DNA of 64,000 nt from Orientallactaga sibirica (Eukaryota; Chordata; Mammalia; Rodentia; Dipodidae): contig JAEOAD010001700.1 of the NCBI GenBank assembly GCA_036365145.1, positions 62,001 to 126,000 on the forward strand. Direction: 5' to 3'. The position numbers and the translations under genes were made by a program. Each line of letters starts with the position of its first letter. Position 1 is the first letter of the stretch. Below the pieces are notes generated by a model, which was not told where the DNA came from, made no database searches, and was given only the letters and a program-made list of their open reading frames with translations. This document shows positions 11,160 to 22,401 of this stretch, piece after piece.

Positions 11160-12320
11160 GACCCACCGAGCGAGCTAGATCCGCCCCACTTCCCTGGCCA
11201 GAGCCCCTGGGTGCGCCAATACAGTTAGGTGCCTGAGTCCGCAGAGTGAGACAGTTAGGTGCCTGGGGCTGTGGTCCCACACAGTGGCACAGTGAGACAG
11301 ATTCATCCCACTTCCTGCTCCCCAGCCAGAGCCCCTGGGCGCAGCAATACACTTAGGTGCCTGGGGCTGTGGTCCCGCACAGTGGCACAGTGAGACAGAT
11401 TCATCCCACTTCCTGCTCCCCAGCCAGAGCCCTTGGGCGGCTGTGGTCCTGCACAGCACAGTGAGACAGTTAGGTGCCTGGGGCTGTGGTCCTGCACAGT
11501 GGCATAGTGAGACAGATTCGTCCCACTTCCTGCTCCCCAGCCAGAGCCCCTGGGTGCAGCAAATCAGTTAGGTGCCTGGGGCTGTGGTCCTGCACAGTGG
11601 CATAGTGAGACAGATTCGTCCCACTTCCTGCTCCCCAGCCAGAGCGCCTGGGTGCAGCAATACAGCTAGGTGCCTGGGGCTGTGGTCCTGCACAGTGGCA
11701 TAGTGAGACAGATTCGTCCCACTTCCTGCTTCCAGCCAGAGCCACTGGGCACGCCAATACAGTTAGGAGCCGGGGCTGTGGTCCCACACAGTGGCACAGT
11801 GAGACAGATTTGTCCCACTTCCTGCTTCCGGCCAGAGCCCCTGGGAGCACCAATACAGTTAGGGGCCTGAGGCTGTGGTCCCGCACAGTGGCACAGTGAG
11901 ACAGATACGTCCCAGTCCCACTTCCTGCTCCCCAGCCAGAGGCCCTGGGTGCAGCAATACAGTTAGGTGCCTGGGGCTGTGGTCCTGCATAGTGGCACAG
12001 TGAGACAGATTTGTCCCACTTCCTGCTCCCAGCCAGAGCCCCTAGGTGCGCCAAGGCAGTTGGGAGCTTGGGTCTGTGGATCTGCCAAGTGAAACAGATT
12101 CGACCCCCTTCCTGCTCCCGGCCAAAGCCTCTGAGTGAGCCATTGAAATGGGGTGCCTGAGTCTGTGGATCTGCTGAGTGAGACAGATTCGTCCCACTTC
12201 CTGCTCCCTGGCCAGAGCCCCTGAGCTCACCATTGCAGCCAGGTGTTTGGGTCTGTGGATCCGCTGAGCAAGACAAATTCGTCCCACTTCTGGCTCCCCG
12301 GCCAGAGCCCGGTGCACCAT
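11160..12320 (+). promoter_or_regulatory. L1 copy A 5'UTR tandem monomers (about 98 bp)
   Basis: A motif running from 'gacagattcgtcccacttcc' to 'ggggctgtggtcctgcacag' recurs roughly every 98 bp (for example near 11511, 11609 and 11705), with shorter, more diverged units toward ORF1 (12060-12300). In mouse L1s, tandem 5' monomers are the promoter. By analogy this array is the likely internal promoter; activity is inferred. Confidence 0.75.
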
Positions 12321-12339
12321 CACAGGTCTCTGAACTGGT

Positions 12340-13485
12340 GTGATGTGCAGATCACAGCGAAAAAGGAATAGCATGAAAAGCCAGATACAAGTAAATCCAG
12401 CTACACTATCCAGTCCTACAATGGATGTCTCAAATCAAATCATAGAAGAGACATTAGAATCAGAACCCCAAAATGAAGAGACAAGCTATGCAACCCTGGC
12501 CAAGCAAATAGCACAAATCTCACAAAGTCAACAAAGAGCCAATAATTGTATGAATGTTATCCTTGCTAGATTAGACCTAATAGAAAAGAACCAGGAAGGG
12601 TTCCAAAAACAGTTAAATGAGCTGAAAGAGAGTGAAAAAAAAGAAGTCCTCAATAACCAGATGGCCAAGTCCAATGAAGACATAAAAAAATACAAGGATG
12701 AACTCCAAGAAGCACTAAGAAGGTCAGAAAATGACATGAAAAGGGAACTAGACAGAGGGATGGAAACTATACATAAAAAAACAATAGAAAATATGAACCA
12801 AATTGAACAAACCCAAAACTCTATAGAAGCTCTTAAGAATAGAGTCAGCCAAGTAGAGGATAGAAACTCAGAACTGGAAGACAAAACAGAAGAAACAGTT
12901 CGTGAGTCCAGAAACTTCAACAAGTTCAAAAATTACTGTGAACAGAACATGAGGGAAATGTGGGATACCCTGAAGCGTCCAAACATTAGGATCATGGGCA
13001 TACCAGAGGGGGAAGAAACACAGACTAAAGGAATGGAAAGCTTATTCAACAAAATAATTGAAGAAAACTTTCCCACTCTCTCAAGAGAAAATCCCATCAA
13101 GTTACAAGAAGCTACCAGAACTCCAAACAGACTGGACCAAAGGAGAAATTCTCCAAGACACATTATCTTTAAGACTCTAAACGTCAAGCACAAAGAGAAA
13201 ATCCTAAAAGCAGCCAGGGAAAAACAACACATTACATATAAAGGGAACTCCATGAGAATTACCTCAGATTTCTCAATGGAAACCATAAAAGCCAGAAGGG
13301 CCTGGAATGGAACACTGAAAACTCTAAGAACCCATGGTTTCCAGCCACAACTACTCTACCCAGCAAAAGTATCCCTCGTAGTAGATGGTGAAAGAAAAAA
13401 ATTCCACGATAAAACTCATCTCTACAAATATATGAACACAAAGCCAAACTACAGAAAGTATTTCAGGGAATTCTCCACACAGTAG
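12340..13485 (+). CDS. L1 copy A ORF1 protein, open 381 residues
   Basis: Uninterrupted frame of 381 codons in the ORF1 position. It has a basic N-terminus, a long heptad-rich coiled coil (about residues 60-200, rich in E, K, N and L), the RRM-like part with 'RPNIRIMGIPEGEE', and a basic C-terminal domain with 'ILKAAREKQHITYKG' and 'RRAWNGTLKTL'. ORF1p is a trimeric RNA-binding chaperone that coats L1 RNA. Length and domain order are normal for rodent L1. ATG 12343 directly follows ATG 12340, so either may start. Being open does not show expression; the partner ORF2 is broken. Confidence 0.88.
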   Translation: MMCRSQRKRNSMKSQIQVNPATLSSPTMDVSNQIIEETLESEPQNEETSYATLAKQIAQISQSQQRANNCMNVILARLDLIEKNQEGFQKQLNELKESEKKEVLNNQMAKSNEDIKKYKDELQEALRRSENDMKRELDRGMETIHKKTIENMNQIEQTQNSIEALKNRVSQVEDRNSELEDKTEETVRESRNFNKFKNYCEQNMREMWDTLKRPNIRIMGIPEGEETQTKGMESLFNKIIEENFPTLSRENPIKLQEATRTPNRLDQRRNSPRHIIFKTLNVKHKEKILKAAREKQHITYKGNSMRITSDFSMETIKARRAWNGTLKTLRTHGFQPQLLYPAKVSLVVDGERKKFHDKTHLYKYMNTKPNYRKYFREFSTQ

Positions 13486-13580
13486 AAACAAATAACCAAC
13501 CTCAAGAGCCCTCAAGAAGCAGTCCACATTAACCCCTTAAACCTCCAAAAAAAACCACAAAGACCACAACACAACACAAT

Positions 13581-16500
13581 ATGGCTGGTTTTAAATCAAA
13601 CCTCAGACTAATATCTCCGAACATTAATGGCCACAATTCACCCATCAAAAGACATAAGCTAACAGGGTGGATCAGAAAACTGGACCCCTCAATCTGCTGT
13701 CTTCAAGAAACCCACCTCATCACTAAAGACAGACACCTCCTTAGGGTGAAAGGGTGGAAAATGATATTCCAAGCAAACAAAAATACGAAAAAAGCAGGTG
13801 TAGCTATACTTAGATAAAATAGACTTCAAACCAAAATTAACCAAAAAAGACAAAGAAGGCCACTTCTTACTTATCAAGGGAACAATCCAACAAGAGGACA
13901 TCACAATCATCAATATTTATGCACCAAACACAGGTGCACCACAATTCATAAAGCAAAATCTACTTGGCAACAAAACAGAAATAAACACCAACACCATCAT
14001 AGTCGGGGACTTCAATACTCCACTATCAACAATGGATAGATCATCCAAACAGAAAATTAATAGAGAAGTAAGAGAGTTCAACAACACCATAGAGCAACTA
14101 GACCTAACAGACGTATACAGAACATTCCACCCCAAATCTACAGATTACACATTCTTCTCAGCAGCACATGGAACCTTCTCTAAAATAGATCATGTACTGG
14201 GCCACAAAGCCTGCCTCCATATTTTCAAGAAAATTGAAGTAATTTCCTGCATGATATCAGACCACAATGCTGTAATGCTAGAAATTAACAACAAAAAGTA
14301 CACCAGGAATCCCTCTACCTCCTGGAAACAATAAATGGGTTGTGGATGAAAGAAAGAATGAAATTGCAAATTTTCTAGAACTCAATGACAATGGGAACAC
14401 ATCATACCAAAACTTGTGGGACACAATGAAGGCAGTCCTTAGGGGAAAAATCATAGCACTAAATGCCATCATAAGAAAAATAGAAAGATCCCAAATCAAT
14501 AACCTGACCATTCACCTAAACGCATTGGAAAGGCTAGAAGAAGTCAACCCAAAAAGCTCCAGACGGAAAGAAATAATTAAAATCAGAGCAGAAATTAATG
14601 AATTGGAAACTAAGAGGACAATTAAGAAAATTCTGAAACAAAGAGCTGGTTCTTGAAAAAATTAACAAGATTGATACACCCCTGGCCAATTTGATCAAGT
14701 GGAAAAAAGAAACACTTCAAATCAACAAAATTAGAAATGAAAAGGGAGAGATCACAACAGACATGAGCAAAATAGGAAGTTATTAGGACTTATATCAAAA
14801 ACCTCTACTCCATAAAACAGGAAAATATGGAGGAAATGGGTGAATTCCTAGACACATACCACCTACCAAAGCTAAGCTCAGAGCAGATTAATTTCCTAAA
14901 CAAACCCATCACACCCTTTGAGATAGAAGAGGTAATCAAACACCTCCCCAAAAAGAAGAGTCCAGGACCAGATGGTTTCTCAGCAGAATTCTACCAAACC
15001 TTCATGGAAGAACTGAAACCAATTCTTCTCAAACTGTGCCACACAATAGGAGAACAGGGAGAGATCCCTAACTCCTTTTATGAAGCTAGTATCACCCTAA
15101 TCCCAAAACCAGGCAGGGACACCACAAGAAAAGAAAATTATAGGCCCATTTCTCTGATGAACATAGACGCAAAGATCCTGAACAAAATTCTTGCAAACCA
15201 AATTCAACAGTACATCAAAAGCATTATCCACCTTGATCAAGTAGGCTGGAACGCAGGGGTGGTTCACCATATGGAAATCTGTCAATGTAATACACCACAT
15301 AAACAAGCTGAAACACAAAAACCACATGATCATTTCGATAGATGCAGAAAAGGCCTTTGACAAAATACAACATCACTTCATGATCAAAACATTGGAGAGA
15401 ATAGGTTTGGATCGCCCATATCTCAACATAATAAAGGCTATATATAAAGCAACTAAAGCCCAAGTAATTTCTAATGGGGAGAGACTGAAGGAATTCCCAT
15501 TGAGGTCAGGAACAAGGCAGGGGTGTCCACTCTCACCTCTCCTCTTCAACAAAGTGCTAGAAGTATTAGCTCAAGCAATAAGACAGGAGAAAGAAATCAA
15601 AGGGATACAAATTGGAAAGGAAGAAGTTAAGTTAGCCCTATTCGCAAATGACATGATTCTATACATAAGTGACCCAAGAACTTCCATCCCAAAACTCTTA
15701 AAGGTGATTAGCACCTTCAGCAAAGTAGCAGGATACAAAATCAATGCACAGAAATCAGTAGCCTTTTGGTATGCAAAGGACAAAGAGACAGAAAAAGAAA
15801 TAACTAACATTGTCCCATTTTCAATTGCAACAAAGAAAATAAAATACCTTGGAATAACATTAACTAAGGAAGTGAAAGACCTATACAATTAAACATAAAA
15901 ACTCTCAAAAAAGAAATTGAGGAAGTCCTACAAGAATGGAAAGACCTCCCATGCTCCTGGATTGGTAGAATTAACATTGTGAAAATGGCAATTTTACCAA
16001 AAGCACTTTATAGATTCAATGCAATGCCGACAAATATCCCAACTTCCTTCTTCAATGAGATAGAAAAAAACTATCTCAAAATTCATATGGAAAGGCAGAA
16101 TGCCTCGGATATCCAAGCTCATCCTCAGCAAAAGAAATACCTCTGGAGGCATCACCATACCTGATCTAAAGCTATACTACAAAGCCATTGTAATAAAAAC
16201 AACATGGTACTGGCATAAAAACAGGAATATAGACCCATGGAACCGAATTGAAGACCCAGACTTTGGGTCAAGAAACTACAGCTACTTGATATTTGACAAA
16301 GGCCCTAGCAATGCACAATGGAAAAAAGACAGCATCTTCAACAAATGGTGTTGGACAAACTGGACAACCATATGTAGGAAAATGAAACTTGACCCACACA
16401 TCTCTCCATGCACAAAAATTAAGTCCAAATGGATAAAAGACCTTAATATAAAACCAGAAACTCTGCTACTACTGGAAGAAAAAATAGGAGGAACCTTCCA

Positions 16501-17312
16501 TGAATAGGAGTGGGAAAAGATTTCCTGAACAAAACCCTAGCAGCTCAGGAAATTAAACAATCTCTCAACCATTGGGATCTCATAAAGCTGAAAAGCTTTT
16601 TTACTGACAAAAATATTATAACCAAAGCCAGCAGAATACCCACAGAATGGGAGAAAATTTTCACCAGTTATACAACTGACAAAGACCTAATTTCTAGAAT
16701 CTACAAAGAACTCCAAAACCTAAACAATAAATCACCAAACAACCCACTCACAAAGTGGTGCAGAGAACTGCACAGGGAGTTCTCAGAGGAAGAAATACAA
16801 ATAGCAAACACACATTTAAGAAAATGTTCAACATCCCTAATCATCAGGGAAATGCAAATTAAAACAACTATGAGATTCCACCTTACCCCAGTAAGGATGG
16901 CTAACGTTAAAAAAAAACAATGAAAACAAATGCTGGCGAGGCTGCGGAGAAATAGGAACAAGTCTTCACTGTTGGTGGGAATGTAAAATGGTTCAACCAC
17001 TATGGACAGCTATATGGAGACTATTGAAAAGGATGACCATAGACCTACCAATGGATATAGTTATTCCCTTATTGGGCATTTACCCTAAAGGCCCCAAGCC
17101 TAAGACCAGAGATATTTGCTCAACCCTGTTTATAGCTGCTCAATTCATAATAGCAAAGAGCTGGAATCAACCCAGGTGTCCATCAGTAGATGAATGGATA
17201 ACAAAGATGTGGTATATCTATACTATGGAATTCTACGTAGCAGTAAGGAAAGATGAAATAAGGAAATTTGAAAAAAAAAATGGTCAAACATGGAACATAT
17301 CATCCTCAGTGA
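13581..17312 (+). pseudogene. L1 copy A ORF2 (endonuclease-reverse transcriptase), decayed
   Basis: The endonuclease part starts at ATG 13581 with 'LRLISPNINGHNSPIKRHK' and 'CCLQETHL'. The frame then breaks at about 13810 (small deletion), near 14332, about 14640, about 14785, about 15250, about 15890, 16504 and others. RT motifs are readable: '[15 protein letters not shown]', '[15 protein letters not shown]', and at about 15641-15670 '[11 protein letters not shown]', where the usual F-A-D-D box has N for the first D. The C-terminal region runs to TGA 17310-17312. The enzyme would nick target DNA and copy L1 RNA; this copy cannot. Confidence 0.88.
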
Positions 17313-18863
17313 GCTCACCCAAGCACAAAAAGATAATCGTCACATGGTCTCACTTATCTGTCGCCCCTAACTGGTTTCCACGTGACATGCAGCCAAACCT
17401 AATAAACACTCTGAGGATGAGACAAGAAGGAGGGTGGGATGGAGGGAGGGTAAAGGTGGGAGGGAATGAGAAGGTGGGAGGGAGGACAAGGGGGGATACA
17501 AATTGGGGCCCAAAAGGAAAAAATAATACAAAACCCTTTACTCTGAACAACAGGCTAAAACAGTGATCCTTCAGCAGGCCTACAGAGGGAATACTCGAAC
17601 CACAGGAACCTGGAGAGAACATGATGAAGGCCAACTTTAATCTTGTCCTGCTTCTCTTTCTCTTTTCTCCCTCCCTCCCTCCCTCTCTCTCTTTCTGTTT
17701 TTCTCTCTCTCTCCCTCTCCTCTCTATACTCACTTTCTCTTTTACATTATCTATCTTTTTCCTCCCTCACCTTCCTAGGTGCGACTTATAACTCCCAGTG
17801 CCAGCAGGGGGTTAACTTCCACAATGAGCTGTTGATCTGAAATACCTACAAGGTCTCCCAAAAAAGACAGACTTTGGTCAGAGTACTTAGTGACCCACCA
17901 AAGGTTAATGGTAAGACCCTACTGTCGAAGACAGCACACGTGTGTGAGACCAAACACAGAGAGACCTGGCCAGAATCTGGAAGAAGGTCAGTCCCCAGAC
18001 AGCTAGTCTAGTACCAGAGGGTGCTACATGAGCAACTGGGGGAAAATGTCTGACATTGGTCCAAACAACTTCCAGTCTAAGATACCCAGCAGGAAACAAT
18101 CTGATGTAATGCTCATACAAGTGCAGTAGTGGCAAACAGCCATGGTGGGTAACCAACTGCTCTTGATTTGGCTAATAAATCCACTCAGTGGAATGGAACT
18201 CATTGCTGGAACTGGGAAATAAGTCAAAGCCATGTACAAAAAATGAGTTCAGTCTCCAAGATCTAGATGCCACCAAATGTGGGCTAGAAGAGAGCCATTG
18301 CATATAAAATTCCCTAAAAACAAATGGTCATCCCTTCTACCTAGTACTAACTTCTCTCTCCGTTGGAGAATTTGCTTATCTTTTTTCAGGTGGACAATGA
18401 ACCTGAAGGGAGGATCAGCTAACCACACCTCACCAGCTGAAACCATAGAACAATGCAGGGGAAGGGCAAGAATACAGCACTCAAGGCGATCACAACACCA
18501 GAAAAAGGCTGAAGGAGATAAACACAGAGAACATCCAAATCCAACTAAGCCAGATATCCAGAGACACAGAGGCTCCCAAAACCTCATCAAGGAAGCAGAA
18601 CTAAAATGACCCCAATGTGGCTCAGGAAAACTCATGGAAGAGGGGGCAGAAAGATTGTCAGAGTCACAAGTTGGGGCATTATGCACAGAGACTGGGGCCT
18701 ATCCACCAGAACTCTTGAGTAAACTCACAATGCATGACCCACAGTCCCCATTGATGAGGGTCCCTTTGAAAGTGGGAGGACGGGGAGGAGGACAATGGAA
18801 CCAATACTATGAATGTAAAATCAGAATAATATAAATATAAAATATATATTTATTAAAAAAAAA
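17313..18863 (+). mobile_element. L1 copy A 3'UTR
   Basis: Noncoding tail of copy A. It holds a G-rich polypurine tract at 17427-17495 (runs of GGG that could form a quadruplex, a usual L1 3'UTR feature), a pyrimidine tract at 17650-17740, and the 3' end 'atatttattaaaaaaaaa'. The same layout appears inverted at 23770-25060. Confidence 0.8.
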
Positions 18864-18990
18864 GAATTTCTTGGGTTTCACAGTTGGGTAATGCAAATGC
18901 CATTTTCATTCAGCCATAGCAAGCATCTACTCTGGAGGACAGTTTACATTAATATAATAAAATGTTTATGAATAAAAAAAAAAGAATACT
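18864..18990 (+). other. Unique segment with a second A-tail after L1 copy A
   Basis: About 115 bases after the first A-run end with 'aataaaatgtttatgaataa' and another run of 10 A. Copy B has nothing like it after its own tail. It could be a 3' transduction carried along by read-through, or just host DNA next to another A-rich repeat. Confidence 0.4.
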
Positions 18991-19130
18991 CAGTGAATTT
19001 CAGGTCAGCCTGGGCTAGAGTGCCTCAAAAAACAAAAAAAAAAAAACAAAACAAAAAACAAACAAACAAATAAATAAAAGTTAAAAATAAAAGTAAAAAA
19101 AAAACCAAAAAATAAAATAAAATAAATAAA
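18991..19130 (+). repeat. B1 3' fragment plus A-rich tract
   Basis: 'cagtgaatttcaggtcagcc' and 'gggctagagtgcctcaaaaa' are the 3' end of B1; a long A-rich AAAC/AAAT tract follows to about 19130. Confidence 0.75.
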
Positions 19131-19734
19131 GCACACCCAGCAGATGAAAATGATACAGACCACAGAGAAACAGCCACATTAGTGGCTATAATTAGACAAA
19201 TTACACATTAGTCAGCCTTCATTTTAACAGATATCTGAGGTAAATCAACAAAGAGAAAAGAATTATTTGAGCACAAAGTTTTGGAGGTTGTAGTCCATGG
19301 TTGCTTTAGGCCTGTGCCAAGGCAATACATTATGGTGGGAGAAAGTAATGTAGAAAGCCACCACCTAATGGTATCTAAGAAGAGGAGAGAGAAAGGAAAG
19401 GGAAGGGAGGGAAAAATACAGAAATGCTGAGAGAGAGAGAGAGAAAGAGAGGAGAGACTAAAGTACCAATATTCTCTTGAGTAAGCTCCCAGTCACCTAA
19501 CTTCCTCCCCATCTAGGTCCTAACCTCTTTCCTCTTCAAAAGGTGATTTGTCTTAAAGGTTCTACTACTTCCCAAAGGCAATAGTGTCACAGGCTGACTA
19601 CCAACCCTCCAACACAGAGGCCAAAATGTAGTCTACGCTAACAGCCGGCTAACCAGATTTTAAATGCGTAGGCTCATTTTTATTTACTGTTCAAACCTAG
19701 GTTTTTAAAATTTAATTGTTTAATATTTTCATTT
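19131..19734. other. Intergenic DNA with a GA-rich patch
   Basis: A GA-rich patch at 19380-19460 suggests a SINE tail or simple repeat. Parts of the flanks (19200-19670) resemble diffuse old L1 or LTR text. Nothing firm. Confidence 0.35.
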
Positions 19735-19917
19735 ATGTATTTGTGAGCAGAAAGAGAGTGTGGGCACACCAGGGCCTCTTGCCACTGTAAATAAACTTCC
19801 AGATACACGCACCATTTTGTGTTACCTGGCTTCACTTGGGTACTTGGGAATCAAATTCCAGGTTGGCAAGCTTTGTAAGAAAGCACCTTTAACCAGTAAG
19901 CCATCTCCCCAGTATCT
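19735..19917 (-). repeat. tRNA-derived SINE, diverged
   Basis: Reverse body 'caccagggcctcttgccact' and head 'agccatctccccag'. Confidence 0.75.
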
Positions 19918-20224
19918 AATTGTTTATTTTTTAAGTTGAAACTACTTCATATTTGCATGGTTAAAATAATAATTACAAATAGCTTGAGTAGCTTTCTACA
20001 GTACATACACAAACATCATTCTTTTTAATGCCTATTTAGTGATCCACTGGATATGAATAATATTGGCATTTAATGCGTTTCTAGCTATTCTTGTAGACTG
20101 CTGAAACTAATAGTTTGTGTATGTATGTGTGTGTGTGTGTGTGTGCATGTGTTTAATATATGTATAGGCACATGTCTTTGACTAGATCTGGATATAATTT
20201 TTGAGTAGAATTGATGGCATAAAG

Positions 20225-20335
20225 AGCAGATGAGCCAAGTATGGTAACTCACAACTGTAATTCCAGCCCTGGGAAACTGGCTGGAGAATCAGCACAAGTT
20301 TGAAGCAGCCAGGGTGACACAATGAGTTACTCAAA
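20225..20335 (+). repeat. Old B1-like fragment
   Basis: 'agtatggtaactcacaactg', 'taattccagccc' and 'gaagcagccagggtgacaca' follow the B1 pattern loosely. Confidence 0.5.
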
Positions 20336-20479
20336 CCTCCGCCCACCAACTCGAGTGTGTGTTTCAACTCCTGTCCTGGGAGTTTTTATATCTGTTCGTT
20401 TTGTCTCGTCTTTAAGCTTATAATTCTCTCCCTCTGCAGGTTGCATGCGAGCTCTTCTTTTGTTTTGTGGATGTTGTTG

Positions 20480-20565
20480 TGTTTGTTTGTTCTTTGAGGT
20501 AGGGTCTTGCTCTAACCCAGACTGACCTGGCATTCACTACTTAGTCTCAGGATGGCTCTTCAGCT
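20480..20565 (-). repeat. B1-like fragment
   Basis: 'tttgaggtagggtcttgctc' and 'ttcactacttagtctcagga' are the 3' half of B1 in reverse; it stops abruptly. Confidence 0.75.
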
Positions 20566-20869
20566 GAGCTATGCAGAGGGACAGAATGCTGGGGATGAAA
20601 TGGTCCAAGTGGAACGTGTGCATGTGATGGAGGAGGGGTGGGAGGAGGGCTAAGCAAAATTAAAAATGTTATAAGTCATGTGGAAACTGTCTTCTTCGCT
20701 ACTTAATGATACATGTATTAAAGAGAGTTTGGGCGGAGGCGCCCTGTGGAAGTGGATAATGTGCCTAGAAGCCATACATTGGCGAGAAATTTTTCAGTTC
20801 CAGGGTGGGGGAGGAAAAAAAGGTGTGGTGGGGAGGAGGTGGTTGTTGAGTGACTTTTCTCCCACCCTA

Positions 20870-21307
20870 GGTATTCCACCTGCAACGGGACACCCACCCT
20901 AGGCAGTTCCCTTGAGCCTTCTGGATGCCCGCCTTCCCCGCCCATCGGTGGACGGCTCCTGCCTCCCTCGCCGATAGCTGGACGGCTCCGCCCCACCCCC
21001 ACCCCACCCCACCCCACCCCACCCCGCGGATCGTTGGACGCCCCCCCATCGTTTGACGGCTCCCTCCGCCTCTGGCTGATCGTTGGACAGCCCCCTCCCC
21101 CCGCGGATCGGTGGTCGGCTCCAGCCTTTGAACGGCTCCGGCCTCCCCTGCGCCGCGCGGCCGTGGGCCGGCCCGTGACGTCACAATGCTGCTGCTCCCG
21201 CAGATCGTCGTTAGGCGAATTTTAAACTTCACTCGGGCGGAAAGCTGAGCGGTGCGGACACGGCGACTGAGCTCGTTGTTCTTGTTCACTGGGTCTCGGC
21301 CGGCCGG
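20870..21307 (+). promoter_or_regulatory. Cenpe: CpG-rich promoter-like island of the Cenpe locus
   Basis: GC content and CpG density jump here and fall again after exon 1, unlike anything else in the window. A perfect CRE palindrome TGACGTCA lies at 21176-21183, and a TTTGAA (CHR-type, used by the DREAM/B-MYB cell-cycle complexes) at 21127-21132. GGCG followed by AATTTTAAAC at about 21213-21225 resembles a CDE/CHR pair closer to the start. CENPE is a G2/M gene, so CHR control fits, but these short sites are inferences. No TATA box is evident; the transcription start is probably within 21180-21300. Confidence 0.65.
20930..21155 (+). repeat. Imperfect GC-rich tandem repeat upstream of Cenpe
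   Basis: Units around the core 'atcggtggacggctcc' recur at about 20944, 20977, 21030, 21047, 21081 and 21109, separated by C-rich spacers such as (CCCCA)n at 20994-21023. The TTTGAA site sits inside the last unit, so it may be a by-product of repeat drift. Confidence 0.65.
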
Positions 21308-21363
21308 ATGGCGGAGGAGGTGGCAGTGGCCGGATGCGTGCGGGTGAAACCGCAGAGTTCCAG
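21308..21363 (+). pseudogene. Cenpe: Cenpe exon 1 (start codon, motor N-terminus)
   Basis: ATG at 21308 opens MAEEVAVAGCVRVKPQSS, the CENP-E N-terminus and first beta strand of the kinesin motor (C-V-R-V-x-P). The donor is AG|GTAGGA and splits an Arg codon (phase 2). Usual kinesins have R-P here; this copy has K-P. The exon lies at the end of the CpG-rich island. Confidence 0.9.
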
Positions 21364-21969
21364 GTAGGAGCACTGGGCTGGCGACTGTCAGCGCCTCCCC
21401 GCACCGGTTCTCAATCAGGGCGTTGGCGATGCAGACACCGCCTTCCCCGTCCTGTGGATGGACAGAAAGGAGAAGAAGCCAGCCGCGTCCCTAGATGCGA
21501 AAAACCAGAAGGAAAAAGCGGGAAGGGGCATAAGATGTGGGAAACGGATATTGGAATCCTACGACTAAGTGTGATTCACCAAATCGGGAATGTCCTGAGC
21601 TTAATAAACTCACTCAGGTTTGGGGGGAAGCTGTCTGCCTAAGGCAAACGTGGTGGTAGGCAGGTAGAGATTGTTAGAGAAATCAGTTATTAAACCTGTG
21701 CGAGATGACAGTTTGGGAGGGGCAGGGTGGTTGTCAGGAAAATCCTGACACTTCATGAATGGAAGAATAGGTTAGTTAGTTAATGGAAAGGAAGACCCTA
21801 ATCAGATTGGTTGGTCAATCCGCACTTACGATGTGTGAATGAATGTAGAAGATGATGACATTGAACAGAGAAGTGAGGTGATTCAAGTATCTTTTTTTTT
21901 AATTTAGGAAGCCACTTCTCCGGCCTCTTTTATATTTACTTTATTTTATTTTTTATTTTATTTTATTTT

Positions 21970-22148
21970 ATATTTGAGACAGAGAGAGAGAGCGCGCGAA
22001 TGGGCTCGCCAGGGTCTCCAGCCACTGCAAATGAACTCCAGGCGTGTGCACCCCTTGTGCATCTGGCTTACGTGGGTTCTGGAGAATCGAACCGGGGTCC
22101 TTTGGCTTTGCAGGAAATCACCTTAACCGTTAAGCCATCTCCCTCCTG
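21970..22148 (-). repeat. tRNA-derived SINE (intron 1)
   Basis: TTTATTTTATTTTATA / GAGAGAG tail, body 'cgccagggtctccagccact', head 'taagccatctccctcc', reversed. Confidence 0.85.
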
Positions 22149-22224
22149 ATTCAAGTATCTTGTGGCATATCAAGTATTTCAGAAATTTCCAGAAGGTTTT
22201 ATTTTTATTTCTTTTTGTGTTTGT

Positions 22225-22377
22225 TTGCTGGTTCTTCGACGTAGGGTCTCATTCTAGCCCAGACTGACCTGGAATTTACTATGTAGTCTCAGGGTGGCCT
22301 CAAACTCATGGCAATCTTCCTAACTCTGCCTCTTGAGTGCTGGGATTGAAGTTGTGCGCCAGCACGCCTGGCTCCAG
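22225..22377 (-). repeat. B1-like SINE (intron 1)
   Basis: 'gtagggtctcattctagccc' to 'gcgccagcacgcctggct', reversed. Confidence 0.85.
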
Positions 22378-22401
22378 AAGGTTTTTTAAAGGGTTTAACG
22401 C

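Larger units (their letters stand above)
10903..18863 (+). mobile_element. Full-length LINE-1 (copy A)
   Basis: About 8 kb on the + strand: 5'UTR with tandem monomers (to 12339), ORF1 (12340-13485), ORF2 remnants (13581-17312), then a 3'UTR with a G-rich polypurine block (17427-17495), a CT-rich run (17650-17740) and a final A-run at 18854-18862. The 5' end is the equivalent of the copy B start at 31019, slightly eroded. L1 copies itself by target-primed reverse transcription. ORF2 has several frameshifts and a catalytic-site change, so this copy cannot move by itself. I could not find a convincing target-site duplication. Confidence 0.92.

Noticed and set aside
11470..12276. 268-residue open frame on the minus strand
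   Set aside because: It is the antisense reading of the L1 5'UTR monomer array; the repeated protein text follows the DNA repeat.
12528..13286. Ser/Phe-rich open frames opposite L1 ORF1
   Set aside because: Shadows of the ORF1 coding strand; the same happens opposite ORF2 and in copy B (e.g. 29279-29680).
20718..21404. Long GC-rich open frames on the minus strand across the promoter
   Set aside because: Pro/Gly/Arg-rich translations follow from GC repeats and cross the CpG island; no domain or splice support.
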